Assembly (NCBI GenBank): GCA_016858145.1 | Contig: JAEHOE010000110.1 | Span: 248,001-312,000 of the forward strand | DNA from: Edaphochlamys debaryana | Lineage: Eukaryota; Chlorophyta; Chlorophyceae; Chlamydomonadales | Reading direction: 5' to 3' | DNA: 64,000 nucleotides | Shown here: positions 36,001 to 46,674 of the stretch, one piece after another | How positions within the stretch are numbered: the first letter of the stretch is position 1 | Layout: each line of letters starts with the position of its first letter | Translations under genes and position numbers: made by a program | The notes under the pieces: model-generated | Told to the model about the DNA's origin: nothing | The model's database searches: none | What the model saw: the letters and a program-made list of their open reading frames with translations, nothing else

Positions 36001-37044
36001 CCAGCGGCCCCGGCGGCAGCTGCTGATGCCGCAGTCCCCGCCACCGCCGCCGCCCCTGCCACCGCCGCCACCCACCCCGCGCTTCACCTCTTCTCCCAGC
36101 TCGTGTACGGACCGGGCATGGGCGCGGGCCCGGGGCAGGCTGTGGGAGCGGAGGCCGGCGGGGAGGAGGCCCAGCGGCCACGCGTGCTGCGGCGTGCGTC
36201 TTCGGCCCTCGGCAGCGCCAAGGGAGCGGCGGAGGGCCGTGTGATGCGACGTGCGGCTTCCGTGGCGCGTGGTGATCATCATGGCACGGGCGCGGGCGCG
36301 GGCACCGGAACGGGCGCTGACAGCGCCGGCTTCGGCTTTGGACCATTTCGAGGCTCCTTGCGGAGGGGCGGCCGCGTGCCGGGCGAGCAGGGCCATGGTC
36401 AGGGGCAGGGGCAGGGGCACGAGCAGGGGCACGGGGCGCGGCCCGCAGGCGTGTTGGCGGCACTGGAGGCGGCGGTGGTGTCAGTCGTCAATGACACTCT
36501 CGGTTTGGTGGGCGCATCGCTACCTGCGTCGGCGACGGCGATGGCCGCGGCGGCGGCAGCAACGCCCGAGACGGGTGGGGCCGCGGGTGCGGCGCCCGCG
36601 GCCCCCCCCGGCGGCGCTGGTGACATTGAGGCGCCGGCTCAGGGGCCCAGGGCCTCTGCAGAGGCAGGTGCGGGGCCGGGCCTGGTCGAAAGCGAGGCGG
36701 TGGGTCACGTGCAAGACAAGCTGGAGCCGGGCATGTGGGGAGACGACCGGCGGAGCAATGCGGCGCCGGGGGAGGCGGCGGAGGCGCCCGGGCCGCCGTC
36801 GCCCGCGTGCGACTGGCCGTTTCCGCTGCCCTTCGCGGGGCTGGGGCTGCGGCATGGGACGGACGGGCCGGCGCCGCCAGAGCTGTGGCCGGACAGCGGT
36901 GCGGACGCGCCGCCGCCAGCCCATGCGACCGTGGCGGCGGCGGCCGAGGCCGCGGGGCCGCTGGCGACGGCGCCGGAGGAGCTCTTGTTCGCTACCCTGC
37001 TGCCTCCGCCGCCGCCGCCCGAGCCGACCGAGGCGCCGTCCTAG
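24009..37044 (+). CDS. CLC-family chloride channel or Cl-/H+ exchanger with CBS domains
   Basis: Membrane anion transport protein. Exons: 24009-24245, 24558-24674, 25282-25362, 25532-25602, 25701-25790, 26158-26383, 26563-26618, 26779-26844, 27214-27318, 27579-27665, 27945-28151, 28317-28386, 28623-28642, 29019-29108, 29487-29525, 29649-29758, 30087-30222, 30730-30832, 31234-31333, 31643-32768, 33266-33349, 33725-33781, 35569-37044. Phase closes everywhere except between the second and third exons. Length is about 1585 residues, far longer than typical CLCs. Hallmarks: AGSSIPE (about residue 173), VVGKEGS with the gating Glu (about 218), GGILFSVEQ (about 295), [27 protein letters not shown]1 starting [15 protein letters not shown], and CBS2 with [15 protein letters not shown] and [13 protein letters not shown]. 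The last exon encodes a roughly 490-residue disordered tail. Intron 16 is GC-AG. The ATG at 24009 is the first plausible start; a second in-frame ATG is at 24054. Confidence 0.92.
25134..25140 (+). other. Candidate 7-nt micro-exon of the CLC gene
   Basis: The exon ending at 24674 closes in phase 0, while the next exon (from 25282) is open only with one preceding base. The sequence ctggaag|GCCTTCC|gtacca would supply 7 nt with both splice sites and restore the frame. Other segments of suitable length may exist, so this is only one solution. Confidence 0.2.
26034..26085. repeat. Echo of the CLC GKEG exon's 5' end
   Basis: The stretch caggccttgggcgt, continuing through the codons for [11 protein letters not shown], repeats 26155-26202, including a usable AG acceptor, 120 bp upstream of the real exon start. 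It stops before GKEG. The real copy continues into the pore motif. Confidence 0.75.
27476..27561. repeat. 11-bp pyrimidine repeat before an acceptor
   Basis: The unit cctcttcctcc/cctctttctcc is repeated about eight times in the CLC intron just before the exon at 27579. It serves as an extended polypyrimidine tract. Confidence 0.85.
28552..28622. repeat. 15-bp repeat mimicking a 3' splice site
   Basis: Roughly five copies of ctccccctgcactg(c/a) lead into the true acceptor ctccccctgcag at 28622. Each copy is the acceptor with AG changed to AC. Confidence 0.85.
30193..30402. repeat. Cluster of donor-junction echoes in the CLC gene
   Basis: The end of the exon at 30222 and its donor (ttcgtggccaaggtgggg) recur three times downstream in the same intron, near 30268-30296, 30300-30335 and 30360-30402. 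Two copies extend into the intron (gtccgctgtacgggg) and one extends upstream into coding sequence (gatcgccgccac). They form overlapping partial tandem copies. Confidence 0.75.
31690..32320 (+). other. Low-complexity insertion inside CLC CBS1 (coding)
   Basis: Within the exon at 31643-32768, about 200 residues of Ala, Gly, Pro and His tracts separate the first half of CBS1 (ending near YPHYSTFPL) from its expected continuation ([16 protein letters not shown]). A second Ala/Thr-rich stretch follows before RLRPRR. The frame is maintained throughout, and the base pattern is mostly GCC/GCG/CCG triplets. Confidence 0.85.
33829..34229. repeat. Segment shared with 39578-39979
   Basis: About 400 bp match the Pro-rich gene with scattered substitutions. 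The segment contains most of that gene's exon 1, the exon 1 donor and most of its intron 1. Because it carries intron sequence it is a DNA-level copy, not a retrocopy. Homology stops just short of that gene's start codon on one side and about 20 bp before its exon 2 on the other. Confidence 0.9.
33829..34229 (-). pseudogene. Truncated copy of the Pro-rich gene (exon 1 plus intron)
   Basis: In minus-strand reading it encodes [19 protein letters not shown] and onward to [11 protein letters not shown], then the GTAAGC donor and intron, as in the parent at 39578-39979. It lacks the parent's N-terminal codons and its second exon. It sits inside a CLC intron, antisense to CLC. Confidence 0.75.
34340..35550. 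repeat. 33-bp minisatellite in the CLC intron
   Basis: About 36 head-to-tail copies of a 33-bp unit (core ctcgtgatctcacc, then a cctcctctcctgcc tract). Variation is almost confined to one position group, giving cgtgatc, catgatc or cgtcatc units, and one unit has an extra C near 35191. All frames stay open on both strands for long distances. Confidence 0.95.
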
Positions 37045-38707
37045 CAGCCTTAGGGAAAGGAGGGTATCAACGGGGATTGGCGATCGGTGCGACTATGCCA
37101 TACCTCACCCTTGATGAAGTTGGCCTTGCATAATGCTTTGCTGCTGCAAGTGGGGGCCGTAGTCACCGTACCCCGGGGCACGGGTGGATGGGTCAGCGCC
37201 TTGCGAGGCGGCAGTGGCGGCCGCATCGCCAACAGTCGGGCTGAGAGCCCCTTCGTGGCTGGGGCTGGGGCTGAGGGCGGGGGCGAGGGCGGTTGAAGGG
37301 CTGGATGCTTGGTGCAGGGGTGGATTTGGAGGCTAGGGCTGGTTCCGAGGCTAAGGCAAAGGTTGGGTTGGGACCAGTCGGCCGTTCGGCTCGGAGGCAT
37401 GGCCGCGGGGACATTCAGCAATCCTGCAGCTGCACTGGCCGCGGACGTTGGCTGGAAGGCCAGGATGTGTTGGAACGAGGGGCCTCCACCTCTGGTCGGC
37501 TGTGCAGCATCGGTTGCACCTACCTCTGCTCGGCTGGGAGGGGCTGTTGGTGGATAGGTGCGTGCCGGAGGGTGGCTGCAAGGGCATGGCCATACACATT
37601 GTGGACTCTGCTTGTGTTACACTCCAGCCTCCTCCAGAAAGCCTTGCCTATTGCCCCCCGCCCCCCGTCCCATCTCATCCTCCGCATCCATAGATGCTCA
37701 TATTTATGTGTGGCACATTCAGACGTACGACGCGACACGCATCAAGTAAGCCATGCATAGGTCCCATTGAGCAGCGAGCCGATCTCCATTTGAACTAGAC
37801 CTTGCGGGTCATAACAGCAGCTGTGACGCCATGCGCTCACCAGCAAGAGAAACGCCTTATTTGATTTGTGTACTATGTAAGTCCGTCAGCTACTGCCTTC
37901 GGCAACCTCTCCTTAAGCACTCCCGAAGAGCACCATTGTAGCCCAACGTCAGAAAAGCAAGTGAAGAGCCTCCTGTAGCCTAGCTCCATCGCAAGCCAAG
38001 TAAGTATACGGGCAGCCGAGACCGCTGTAATAGGGGGCACCTCAGCTTGGCTAGGCCCCCCGGAACGTGCCCCCAAGACGCCGGGCCCCCAGGCACCTCG
38101 CGCAGACACCCCTCCTCTCATTCCGCGGTACCCTGGTCTCTGCCAGCGTGTGCCATAGCGGCGTGTAGCAAGTCTGCCCCTAAGCCCTCGGAGCCATGCC
38201 GAAATCCACGGGTACCGTACTAGTTCCTAGCCTGTCCTAGGCTGCGTTCTACCCGTCCAACCACGCACTCCACCGCCGGCCCATTTGCCATTGCAAAGAC
38301 ACAGCACGCCACCGCGCAAGGCACATAAACTTAGTCCACGACAAAAGACCACGCAGGGTGTTCTTAGGCGCACTCAGGACAAAGACGAAGAGCACATTAC
38401 TCATCATTTGGTGCTAGCTGCGCTGCCAACTTTGCGGCAGATAGAAGTGCTAACTCAACTAGTTGTACCCACCAGGGCTGCTCAATTCGATCATAGCATT
38501 GGAAGGGTTGCCCGTACACAGCCTAGATTAGGACAGGGGGGCTCAAGCCCACGACATCACATTGCAACGTTAACCGACCGTGCGCAGCCAGGGGACCCCC
38601 TGGCAGGGCGCGACCCGACGCGCCTCGCGACGAAGGCCTCTAGGCTGTCAGCATGCCGGCTCACTCATTCATAAGCACTTTGCCCCTAGTAGATCTAAAA
38701 CCACCGA
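37045..38707. other. Convergent intergenic region
   Basis: Lies between the 3' ends of the CLC gene and the Pro-rich gene. It is less GC-rich from about 37680 to 38700. No gene, RNA or clear repeat was recognised. TGTAA-type poly(A) signals occur near 37876 and 38027, but I cannot assign them. Confidence 0.4.
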
Positions 38708-40071
38708 TCAGTACCCCTGCCGCCTGCCGCCGGGCGCCGCTCCGCCGCCCCGCTGGATTGCCAGCAGCTCCAGACCATGCTGAGCCAAGGGCGAGGGCCG
38801 CGCTTCCTGCTGCCCCTGCTCCACCTCCTGCCACCGCGCCGATCCCCGCGACCCCGAGGCAGATGCCGAGGTGGTCGGTGTGGCAGCACCCAACGAGCCC
38901 AGTGCCGCGGGACCGCTGTTGGATGGACGGAGCGGCTCCGTGGGGGCCGCGGGGAAGGCCACAGCCGCGTTCGCGGCCGCGGCCTCAGCCGGTGAGAAGC
39001 CGCCCTGACGCAGGCAGTCGATGAGGCGGAACAGCGGGCCGTTGGGGTCGGGGAGGGGCCCCGCCGTGGGCGCTGGGGCTTGAGCTGGAGGCGGGGCCGG
39101 CGGCGGCGGCGAGGGCGACGGTGAGGGCGAGGGCGGCCTTGCCGGAAGCCGCGGGAATGTGCGCTCGGGTGTCGTACGTGGTACGGCGGCGGGGCGCTCG
39201 CGGGGGGGCGTCACGGAGCGGCGGCGCAGGGGGGCATCGATGGAGCGAGGCGGGGCGGACGAGGGCTCGGCGGGCCCAAAGCTCGAGGCCCGTCGGCAGG
39301 AGGTGGACGCGGCGATGGGCGCGATGGGCATGTCGTAGTCGTAGGAGGGCCTGCCGCGGTCGACCCGCCAGCGCTCCTCGGTGAAAGCGGAGGGCGCCGG
39401 CTGGGGGGGCGGCGGTGGTGGCGGCGGCCGGGAGAGCGGCCGCGGCGGGGCGGGTGCGGGTGCGACAGTCAGGCGCGGCGCCGTAACGGCCGACGTGTAC
39501 CCGGCTGTCGAGGCGTACCCCGCCCCCGGCGCAGCAATGCTCCGTCGCATTTGCGTGGCCTGCGCGGGTATGGGCCGGTGAGTTAGAGAACAAGACCCGA
39601 CAAGTTGCGGCATCCCGACGAGCCGCCTGTGGTTGGGCAACAAGGCCATAAGCTCTGGCACGCGGGATACAGCCTGCTTACCAGAGGAGCTTGTCCTGCA
39701 GAGCCGTCCATGGACGTAGCCCGACGCGCGTGCAAGCTCTGAATGGCATTCTGCAAAGCGCGCTCTTCCTCGTCCAGCTTTCGCGCGAGCGCCAGCAGCT
39801 CGCTCCTGCTCTTCACAAAGCACTCCTCGCCGCTGCGGCCCGACGATAGTGCCGCACCGGGAGCCGGTCGGTTCACCCGAGGCAGGCCGGTCTCGCTGCT
39901 CCTCGGGCGCTTGGCCCCCCCCGGGAATGAGCCTGAGACGTCACTGCTGCAGCTGGGGCTTGCGCTGAGCCAGCCCTCCAGCGGGGGCCGCTCAAACACT
40001 TCGGGCTCGGGTTGCACAAACGAGCCCGGACCACGCTTTCGTGAGTCCATTTCTACACGTTGGTATTGCAT
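38708..40071 (-). CDS. Pro-rich protein with a short coiled coil, unknown function
   Basis: Not recognised. Two exons: 40071-39682 and 39559-38708, joined in phase 0 (CTG|GTAAGC ... CGCAG|GCC), 413 residues. An internal ATG at 40050 (MDSRKRGPGS) is an equally good start and would give 406. Residues 85-125 form a likely coiled coil ([20 protein letters not shown]). Exon 2 is dominated by Pro, Ala and Ser tracts, with one more complex stretch near the end (GPLFRLIDCLRQGGFSPAEA). Most of exon 1 plus the intron is duplicated in the CLC intron at 33829-34229. That copy lacks the start codon and exon 2, so it is a dead fragment. Confidence 0.6.
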
Positions 40072-43065
40072 AGCGGCGTTCTGCTCGCGCCTCGCTCGGC
40101 GGACGTCCGGTTGTGAACAGGACTCGGCTCGCTCGGCCGAGGTGTAGGACGCTCAAGCTCGAGGCTAAAGGCAAGCTGCCGGCAACTTGTGTTGCTATGC
40201 CGCAACGTTAATGTAGTTGTCTCAGTATGCAGCGTTAAGCGGCTCAAAAGGGTTGCAGAGAGTACTTCAGTCCCAAGAGCAAAAACTAAACCGCAGGAGC
40301 GGAGGAGCACACCGCCAAGGCAACCTAATTCCAGAACGGAGAGCTGCATATGATGAGATACAGCTGCTTGCGCGGGTCGCTGCGAACCGCCGGCCGTCTC
40401 ACTCCCAAACCCGAACCCCAAGTCGTAGTCTCGCGTAGTCCCGCGGGCTGGTCTGCCTCGCGCGCCGCCGCGCCAGGCGGGCGCACACCGGTCCCGAAGT
40501 GCACAAGCGGAATCAATCGAGCGGAGGTTGACAACCGTCTTCCTGGTCACAGATGCACCTGTCCTGCACCTGTCCTGCACTGTCACGTGCGGCAACGGGC
40601 AGGGCCCTCGCAGGGGTCAGGGGGGCGCGGGGGTTAGAAGACATCAACGAAGCGAAGCGCTTGGTTGGGCGCGGGGGTCGGCTCAGGGGTCGGGGATCAG
40701 GGGGCCTCAGGGTTAGGGGTCAGGGGGACGCAGGCAAAGCCCCGAACCGGCGCGCGTGTTTGTGCGCGCGTGTGGTGGTGGTTGGGGGGGTTGAGGGGGC
40801 GGGGGGGGTCGTGGGCGTAATAACGAGGGGACGGGCCGGCGGCCGGGGGGGGCAGGCCCTCAAGACGAAGCAAGAACTGCGGCCGCGATGTTATGAATGC
40901 AAAGGCAGCATGAGTGCCCTGCAACCCGGGGACGGGGAAAAAAGGTAGGCTGATGGCTGCGATAGATGTGAGCCTGGAAGCTGCTTGCCGGTACTTTGGA
41001 GGGACGCGCGCGGCCACCGCAGACGCCCTGGCTCCCATAGTGGACGGCCCCGGAAGGGAGGCCCCGATGCCAGGGACGCCCAGGGGACGCCCAGGCTTCC
41101 TGGATTACGAGGGACAACTAATCCCAACGCCGCTCACAAGTGGGATGCTAAAGGCATGCACGCTGCATTCGGTTCGCTTATCTTTAGCGGCAGTGCATGT
41201 CGACCTTAGAGACCGTCGACGTTGTGCGTGGCAGTGAGAGATAGAGGGGGTAAGAGAGCGCGGGGACTGGCGGGGACTGGGCCGGCAACCGAGCGTACCA
41301 CCCCAGGTTAGGCCTAACTGCTCGCAACGTCTCGTAATTGTGCTATGCTCCCTGAGCGGCAGCCATCAGTTGCTCACCTGACTCCACGCTATCAGCCCTT
41401 ATCAGCTTGCACCCCGGGGGGTATGCGAAAGGGAGGATAAACGGTTACAGCGCACATTGCCCATCATGCCGAGCAACCTTCTCGAGTCACGCCGTCGCAC
41501 TCTTGGTTAGGGCTAATACATGTGTTTGTGCATGATGTTGTTGTAGGCAGAATGGCTTTCTGGAGGCCTGGAGACGAGCTGGACGCTCGTCGCGCTCGTG
41601 CCGTCGCACCCTACCTTACCTCGCGCCTTACCTTCCCCTTCTGTCCTGTGGCACGCTGGCTTTGCTTTAAGCGATAACTGACTTCGCTCTGTATGCAACT
41701 TCCTGACATACTTAGGTAAAGTGGTTTCGGCCGCATGCACCCAAAGGAGCACGAACTCGCGCACCCGCCGCAAACACAAGTACGTGCCGCTGCTGTCTGT
41801 GCCCGTGTCTGTATTTGTGTAAGGGCAGCGAGCACACCTGGGACATCCTACCTGTGCAGGTGCGTCGACGCCCTCGCCTACGTACGCACCACGTCCCACC
41901 AGGACCGCCCTCTCCCCGCCGACCCTGCCGACCCCCGCCCCTCTCTCCCCCTTCCCCCGTGCCCCCGCCTCCGCCCCTCCCATTGTCGCCCGCGCCGCGG
42001 CTGTCACTCCCCCACCCTCCACCCCAACCGCTCCCCTGCGCCCCCCCAGGACCCTTCCTCTCCTCTTGGCCCCCAACCAGACCCTTCCTCTCCTCTTGGC
42101 CCCCAACCAGTGGGTGAGGGGAAGCGTGCGGGCACAGAACCCCCGTCGTGGTCATCCTGACCACGCTGCACGGCCCTGCGAGCACAGAACCCCCCCTTCG
42201 CTCTTGGTTGCCATGCATCTTGCTCCACGGCAAGATCGGGGGCGGGCAGAGGGCCGGGGCCGCGTATCCGCCACTGCGCACGACTGCCCCTGATCTGGGG
42301 CCGTGTCCAACCGCATTCCATCCATAGATCCAGGGATAGATCCACAAATGTCCGGGGTCGGGTCAGCCAACAGATGGCATTACAGCGCTGCAGCAAGTGT
42401 GTACGAACCTATGTAGCCACGCCCCGGGGTGGACACGCGGCCCCATGTCTGATGCCCATCGCCCAAAGAAGCCAAGAATGCCTCCTGTTCCCAACCGCAG
42501 CCCACGTGTTGCGCCCGCCCTTCATCTCCGCCCTCTCGAGGCCAGGGCACTCCGGGGCGGACGCCCTAGCCGTAAGCCCGTAACTCTAAGTACATGTGTC
42601 TGCAGAGGCAGCCTGAAGCCGCCGAGCTGCAAGGCCAAATACATATATACTCTGAACACTGAAGTCGAGCCTCCAAACGCTGGGAAATCCCCTGCCATCC
42701 GCAGTCTACGAGTTGGTTGCCCTCGGCCTCTACCTGAGGCTTTCCTACGACCTCTATGGTACGCTGAAACGTAGCACCAGGCACACACCAGAACCCTGAC
42801 CTTCACACTGCAAAGTATTACGAGACGCACCTCAGTCAACACGTACTCACGTAGTACCAGACACGCCTCAGTTCGCTCCGCTCTGTCTATGCTGCGAAGT
42901 GCCTCCCGGCGCAGTATGCCTCCCGGCAGCTACTATGCATGCCCACCTGCCCAACCCTTGGCCCTCCGTGCGACGCGCGTCCGCGCCTCCTAGCACACTC
43001 CCCCCTCACTCCCCATCTCCACACTGCCATACACCGCATGACCCTATGTCATGCCCTTGCATGCG
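40072..43065. other. Intergenic region, nearly 3 kb
   Basis: Many short open frames but none with exon-like splice signals and coding bias on either strand. It contains a 30-bp direct duplication (42050-42109) and a G-rich low-complexity stretch at 40610-40860. The 19-mer gaagcgaagcgcttggttg at 40649 also occurs at 22323. Confidence 0.4.
42050..42109. repeat. 30-bp perfect tandem duplication
   Basis: Two adjacent identical copies of gacccttcctctcctcttgg plus ten more bases, in noncoding sequence. Confidence 0.9.
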
Positions 43066-44848
43066 CTAGCTCGCCTCGGCGGGCGCGGCCTCCGTGGCAC
43101 CGCCCATGGCCTGCCTCAGCAGGAGCTCCAGCCCCGCCTTCCCCGCCCGCGCCGCCCGCTGAAGGCACTGCCAGCCCTGCGGCCCCTGCGGTAGCGCGCC
43201 GCTGCCGCCCAGCCGCACCACCTCCGCCGCCACCGCCTCGCACTCCGACTCCGCCGCAGCGAGGAGGAGGGCCTGCGGGAGCGGGCGGGAGACACGGAGG
43301 GGGGGCACGGGACTGTGAGACAGCGCGTGTGAGGCTCACGAGGGTCGAGCGTGAGCATGCCGGTGGCAGAGCTAGTGCTAGCCTTCCCAGATCCCGCGTT
43401 CCGTCCCCCCCGTCTCCCTCCCCCGCCTCAAGCACGCCCCCTCTCCTTCAGCCCTCAACACCCAACGTCGCCCTCGCTACCCTTGCCTTGCCCAGCCCAG
43501 CCGCCTCTGCCTTCCCGCCTAACCGCACGCTCCCCCCTTCCCCACACCCAGTTCCTCTCCCTCTGCCCCCACCCTGCCCCCCTTCCCTCGCCCCAACCCT
43601 CCCCGTCCCCCTCCCCCCTCCCCTCCCCGCCCCGCCCACCTCCCCATTCCCTCCCTTTCCCCCTTCTCCACTCACCACGCGCTTGAAGGGGTCGCCCCCG
43701 CACCACGCGGCGCCCGCCCGCAGCAGCGCCTCCACCACCTCCGTCCGCCCCTCCGCCGTCGCCTTGGCCAGGGCAAAGTACCCGTGCTGCCTTGCGTCCA
43801 CCCCCGCCTCCCCAACCACCAGCTCCAGGCACTGCACGTTCCCCGACTTGCTCGCTGCCAACAGCGCCCGAGCCGACGCCTCTTCGCAGCGCGCCGGCGA
43901 GTGGCCGAAGCGCAGGAGCACTCGGGCGCACTGCGGCCGGTTCTCCATGAGGGCGGCTTCAAAGAGGGAGCCGCCCGCGGCGAAGAGGGGGGCGTCGGGG
44001 TCGCCGCCCATGGCCAGCAGGCCGGCGAGGAGCGTGGGCTGGTCCCGAACGACCGCCTGTGGGAGAGGGGGAGGGGGGTGCGGGTGTGGTTGAGAGGGGG
44101 TGGGGGAGATGGGGAGGGAGGGGGGTGAGGAGGGGGGTGAAGAGGGAGGGGGTTGGGGCTGGGGGCCGGGATGGGGGAGGTGTGGCGGTGTGAGCGTGGG
44201 GGTGTGACTAGTCCAAGGGCTTAGCGAAGCGAGCGCAGGGCACTGCCAGCACCGCGCAATGAGGATAACGCTAGCACTGTGTCCGAGCTTCACAGCCGCT
44301 CGCTGCGTTGCGGACGCTCGCGCCATCCCGTCCATGTCGAGACCGTCGACATGGTTGCGGCCACAGGACTCCAGGCACGTACCGGGCAGTACTCCCACCA
44401 CCAACCACGAACCCTCGCCCACCTGGACCATCAACTTTGGCAGGCCGGACTCGACGTCCGCCCCCAGGGCGTAGAGTTCACAGATGACCGCGAGCTGGGC
44501 AGCGCTCCTGGACGCTTCCACTGCGACATGCTCCGGGGCATGCCCGCGGGCTGGGACGGCGGGCAGGCTCAGGTCTGGTAGAAGCGCGTGGCTAGCTGCT
44601 TCCGTGCCGAAGCGGTGGTAGAGGTATGAAGCGGCGTGCTCCGGCACTGAAAGCATTCGGCGGGCGGCATCGCGGAGCCCGCAGCAAGAACTGATAGCTC
44701 CAGCGCAGTGGCCTCCCGTGTAGGTGAGGATACTGACAAGCAGTTCCTCGGGCAGCGAGAGTATTCCCGGCGGGCGCGTGGCCCTTGAGCGACTTGCGAC
44801 TGACATAGCTGCCGGCAACATTGCTGCGTCACAAGTGTATGCGAGCAT
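43066..44848 (-). CDS. F-box and ankyrin-repeat protein
   Basis: Probable substrate receptor of an SCF ubiquitin ligase; the target is unknown. Exons: 44848-44423, 44056-43676, 43272-43066, all in phase 0, 337 residues. Residues 29-70 form an F-box-like helix set (ILSLPEELLVSILTYTGG, then GAISSCCGLRDAARRML). Exons 2 and 3 carry about five degenerate ankyrin units, for example SLFEAALMENRPQCARVLL, ALLAASKSGNVQCLELVV and ALAKATAEGRTEVVEALLRA. The ATG at 44848 is the first in frame; ATGs at 44821 and 44806 are alternatives. The N-terminus before the F-box is short and unstructured. F-box proteins with ankyrin repeats are known in algae, so the pairing is credible, but the F-box match rests on pattern only. 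Confidence 0.75.
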
Positions 44849-46674
44849 TGGAGCCACTCGAGGCTATTGGTATGCAACCTGGAGTGTAAAGTGGTGAGCG
44901 AGTCGGCCGTCGACGAGGTGGTGAGAGAACGGCGCCTTTGGCGTTGCTTATGACGTGCTTGTGGACTATAAGCGAGAGGCGGTGCTGAATGAGACGGCAC
45001 CTGAAGTTCAGGAAGCCGCCGTCGGCCCTACTCATGGAGCGCGACCCCGAAGCTGATGGCGGGGGTTTTACGAGAAGTCCCCAAACTCAACGCCACTGGC
45101 GCTATGAGTTCTGCTGCAACGGAGCTATTCACAACGCGCTGGCAAGGGCGTTGGAGGCCGCTCCCGGGCGACTCACACTTCTGCTGCCCGTCCGCCGGCG
45201 ACGCTCGGGGCGAGCGCTCGCGACCGCGTCCGCCACGTCCAGCAACGAAAGCACAAACTTGGCGGATGCGTTTACATGCCGGCGAGGTGAAGCGAAGCGC
45301 GTCGGTCGCTTTCGCACACTGCCACACCAAGTGCCCGTCACACGGCGACGCGAAAGCTCTCCCACTTCGTCCCACTCTACGAGCGTCAGGACTGTCATGA
45401 GCAGCTCCGGTCGCCCCGGCGCATGAGCTCGCCCGCCCCAAAACGAGCAACGGGGCCGTCGGCCTCGGTCTTCTCAACTTCACTCTCGGCTACTTTGGTA
45501 CGTGCACGTGCAGGCTGAACTGCGCCGCCGATGCACGTCATATACAGATCGCCCTCGCTTGCTGTGCTTCTGCCGTCCGGCCAGGGCCGGACACCAGTGC
45601 GCCCAAGCCCTTTCCCTCCCTTCCCGCCTGCCATTCAGTCATTCATGCACGAGGTTGACCGACACCTCCAACTCTTCGGCTCGGCACCGTGTCAGCCGGG
45701 AAAGCCCCAGGAAGTGTGAACACAGCATGGGGCAGACGGAGGCGTTCGGGCTGCTGGCCGTCCGCCCACTGCACTGCCTGTAGCTAGCGGCCTGGAGCCA
45801 GAAGGCCAATCGCAAAGCTGGCAGATACATACACTGCAGCCGTGCTGCCAGAGCCAAATGCTGGCTACCTAGCCAGCCCACCATTCAGCGCGAGAGCGCA
45901 TGTGCTAGCTGTCGCCGTGCGCAGCCTTTGCCGTCATCCTCACATCTTGAGTTGACAGTTCCCTCCCCCGCAGCCACCCTCGTCTGACGCCCCACGACAG
46001 CAAGCCCCTCGGCGCGCCGTAGACACAGTCTTGCACCAGCTCAATCCAGCACAAACACACACAAGTCGCCTCCACAGTCGACTTCCTTCACTCAAGGTTG
46101 CTCTGCAGCTTCGGCCGTCACGCCCACCCGCACCGGTACCCCGACAGTGCCCGGCTCTCGCGCCCCCGCCTGCCCGAGCTCCAGCGCGGAAGCCCTGCGA
46201 CCCCGCGCCGCTGCGCGTCCACAAGGCCCCCAGTCCGCCCAGCCGCCCGGTGGCTCATGCCTGCCCCCTGGACGAACCCCTGCGCGGCTGCGCCAGGAGG
46301 GCCCCAGCCGCCCCAAGTGAACGGCGGCAGGCGTCCAGTACCCAACCCCCTCCACCGGTACTCCCCGCTGTCCAGCGCCACCGCTGCTGGCGCCGTCTGC
46401 CTGCTCGCTCCGCACGGCCCCGCGGCTGGAGCCTCGGGCACGGGGTGCTCCCGCCGCCGACCCCTGACCACGGCCCGCCCCAGACGCAGCCCGCTGCTGA
46501 GTGCTAACACCGGGCCCCCCGCCGCCCTGCCCATGGGCCGCACGCGGCTTCGCGATCATGTCCTGTGCCAGGCACGCCTCCAGCTTCCCCAAGAGCGCCA
46601 GAGGGGGTCCCCCCAGACCCCACCCGCTGCTGGCACCGGTACTGGCCCTCCGCCGATCCCTGACCACGGCCGGC
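44849..46674. other. Intergenic region between the F-box and FAP100 genes
   Basis: Holds the F-box gene promoter and the FAP100 3' UTR. Between 46452 and 46596 there is a rearranged echo of the FAP100 stop-codon region. Open frames at 44989-45426 and 45129-45398 lack support. Confidence 0.4.
46452..46596. repeat. Echo of the FAP100 3' coding end
   Basis: The block at 46651-46710 (ccctgaccacggcc, then the stop and the LEAYLAQDMI codons) is repeated here with the two halves separated by about 70 bp. The copy would read LEACLAQDMI without a stop at the same place. Confidence 0.65.

Noticed and set aside
33991..37044. 1017-codon plus-strand open frame through the minisatellite into the last CLC exon
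   Set aside because: The first half is a repeat-driven open frame in an intron; reading from CLC exon 22 meets a stop at 33827-33829, and a good acceptor precedes 35569.
40697..40735. Telomere-like ccctaaccc sequence
   Set aside because: Only one or two degenerate units, not a tandem array and not the TTTTAGGG type expected in this group.
43448..44857. Single 469-codon frame for the F-box/ankyrin gene
   Set aside because: It runs through an intron (44422-44057) with clear GT and AG borders and continues past the donor at 43675 into low-complexity sequence.
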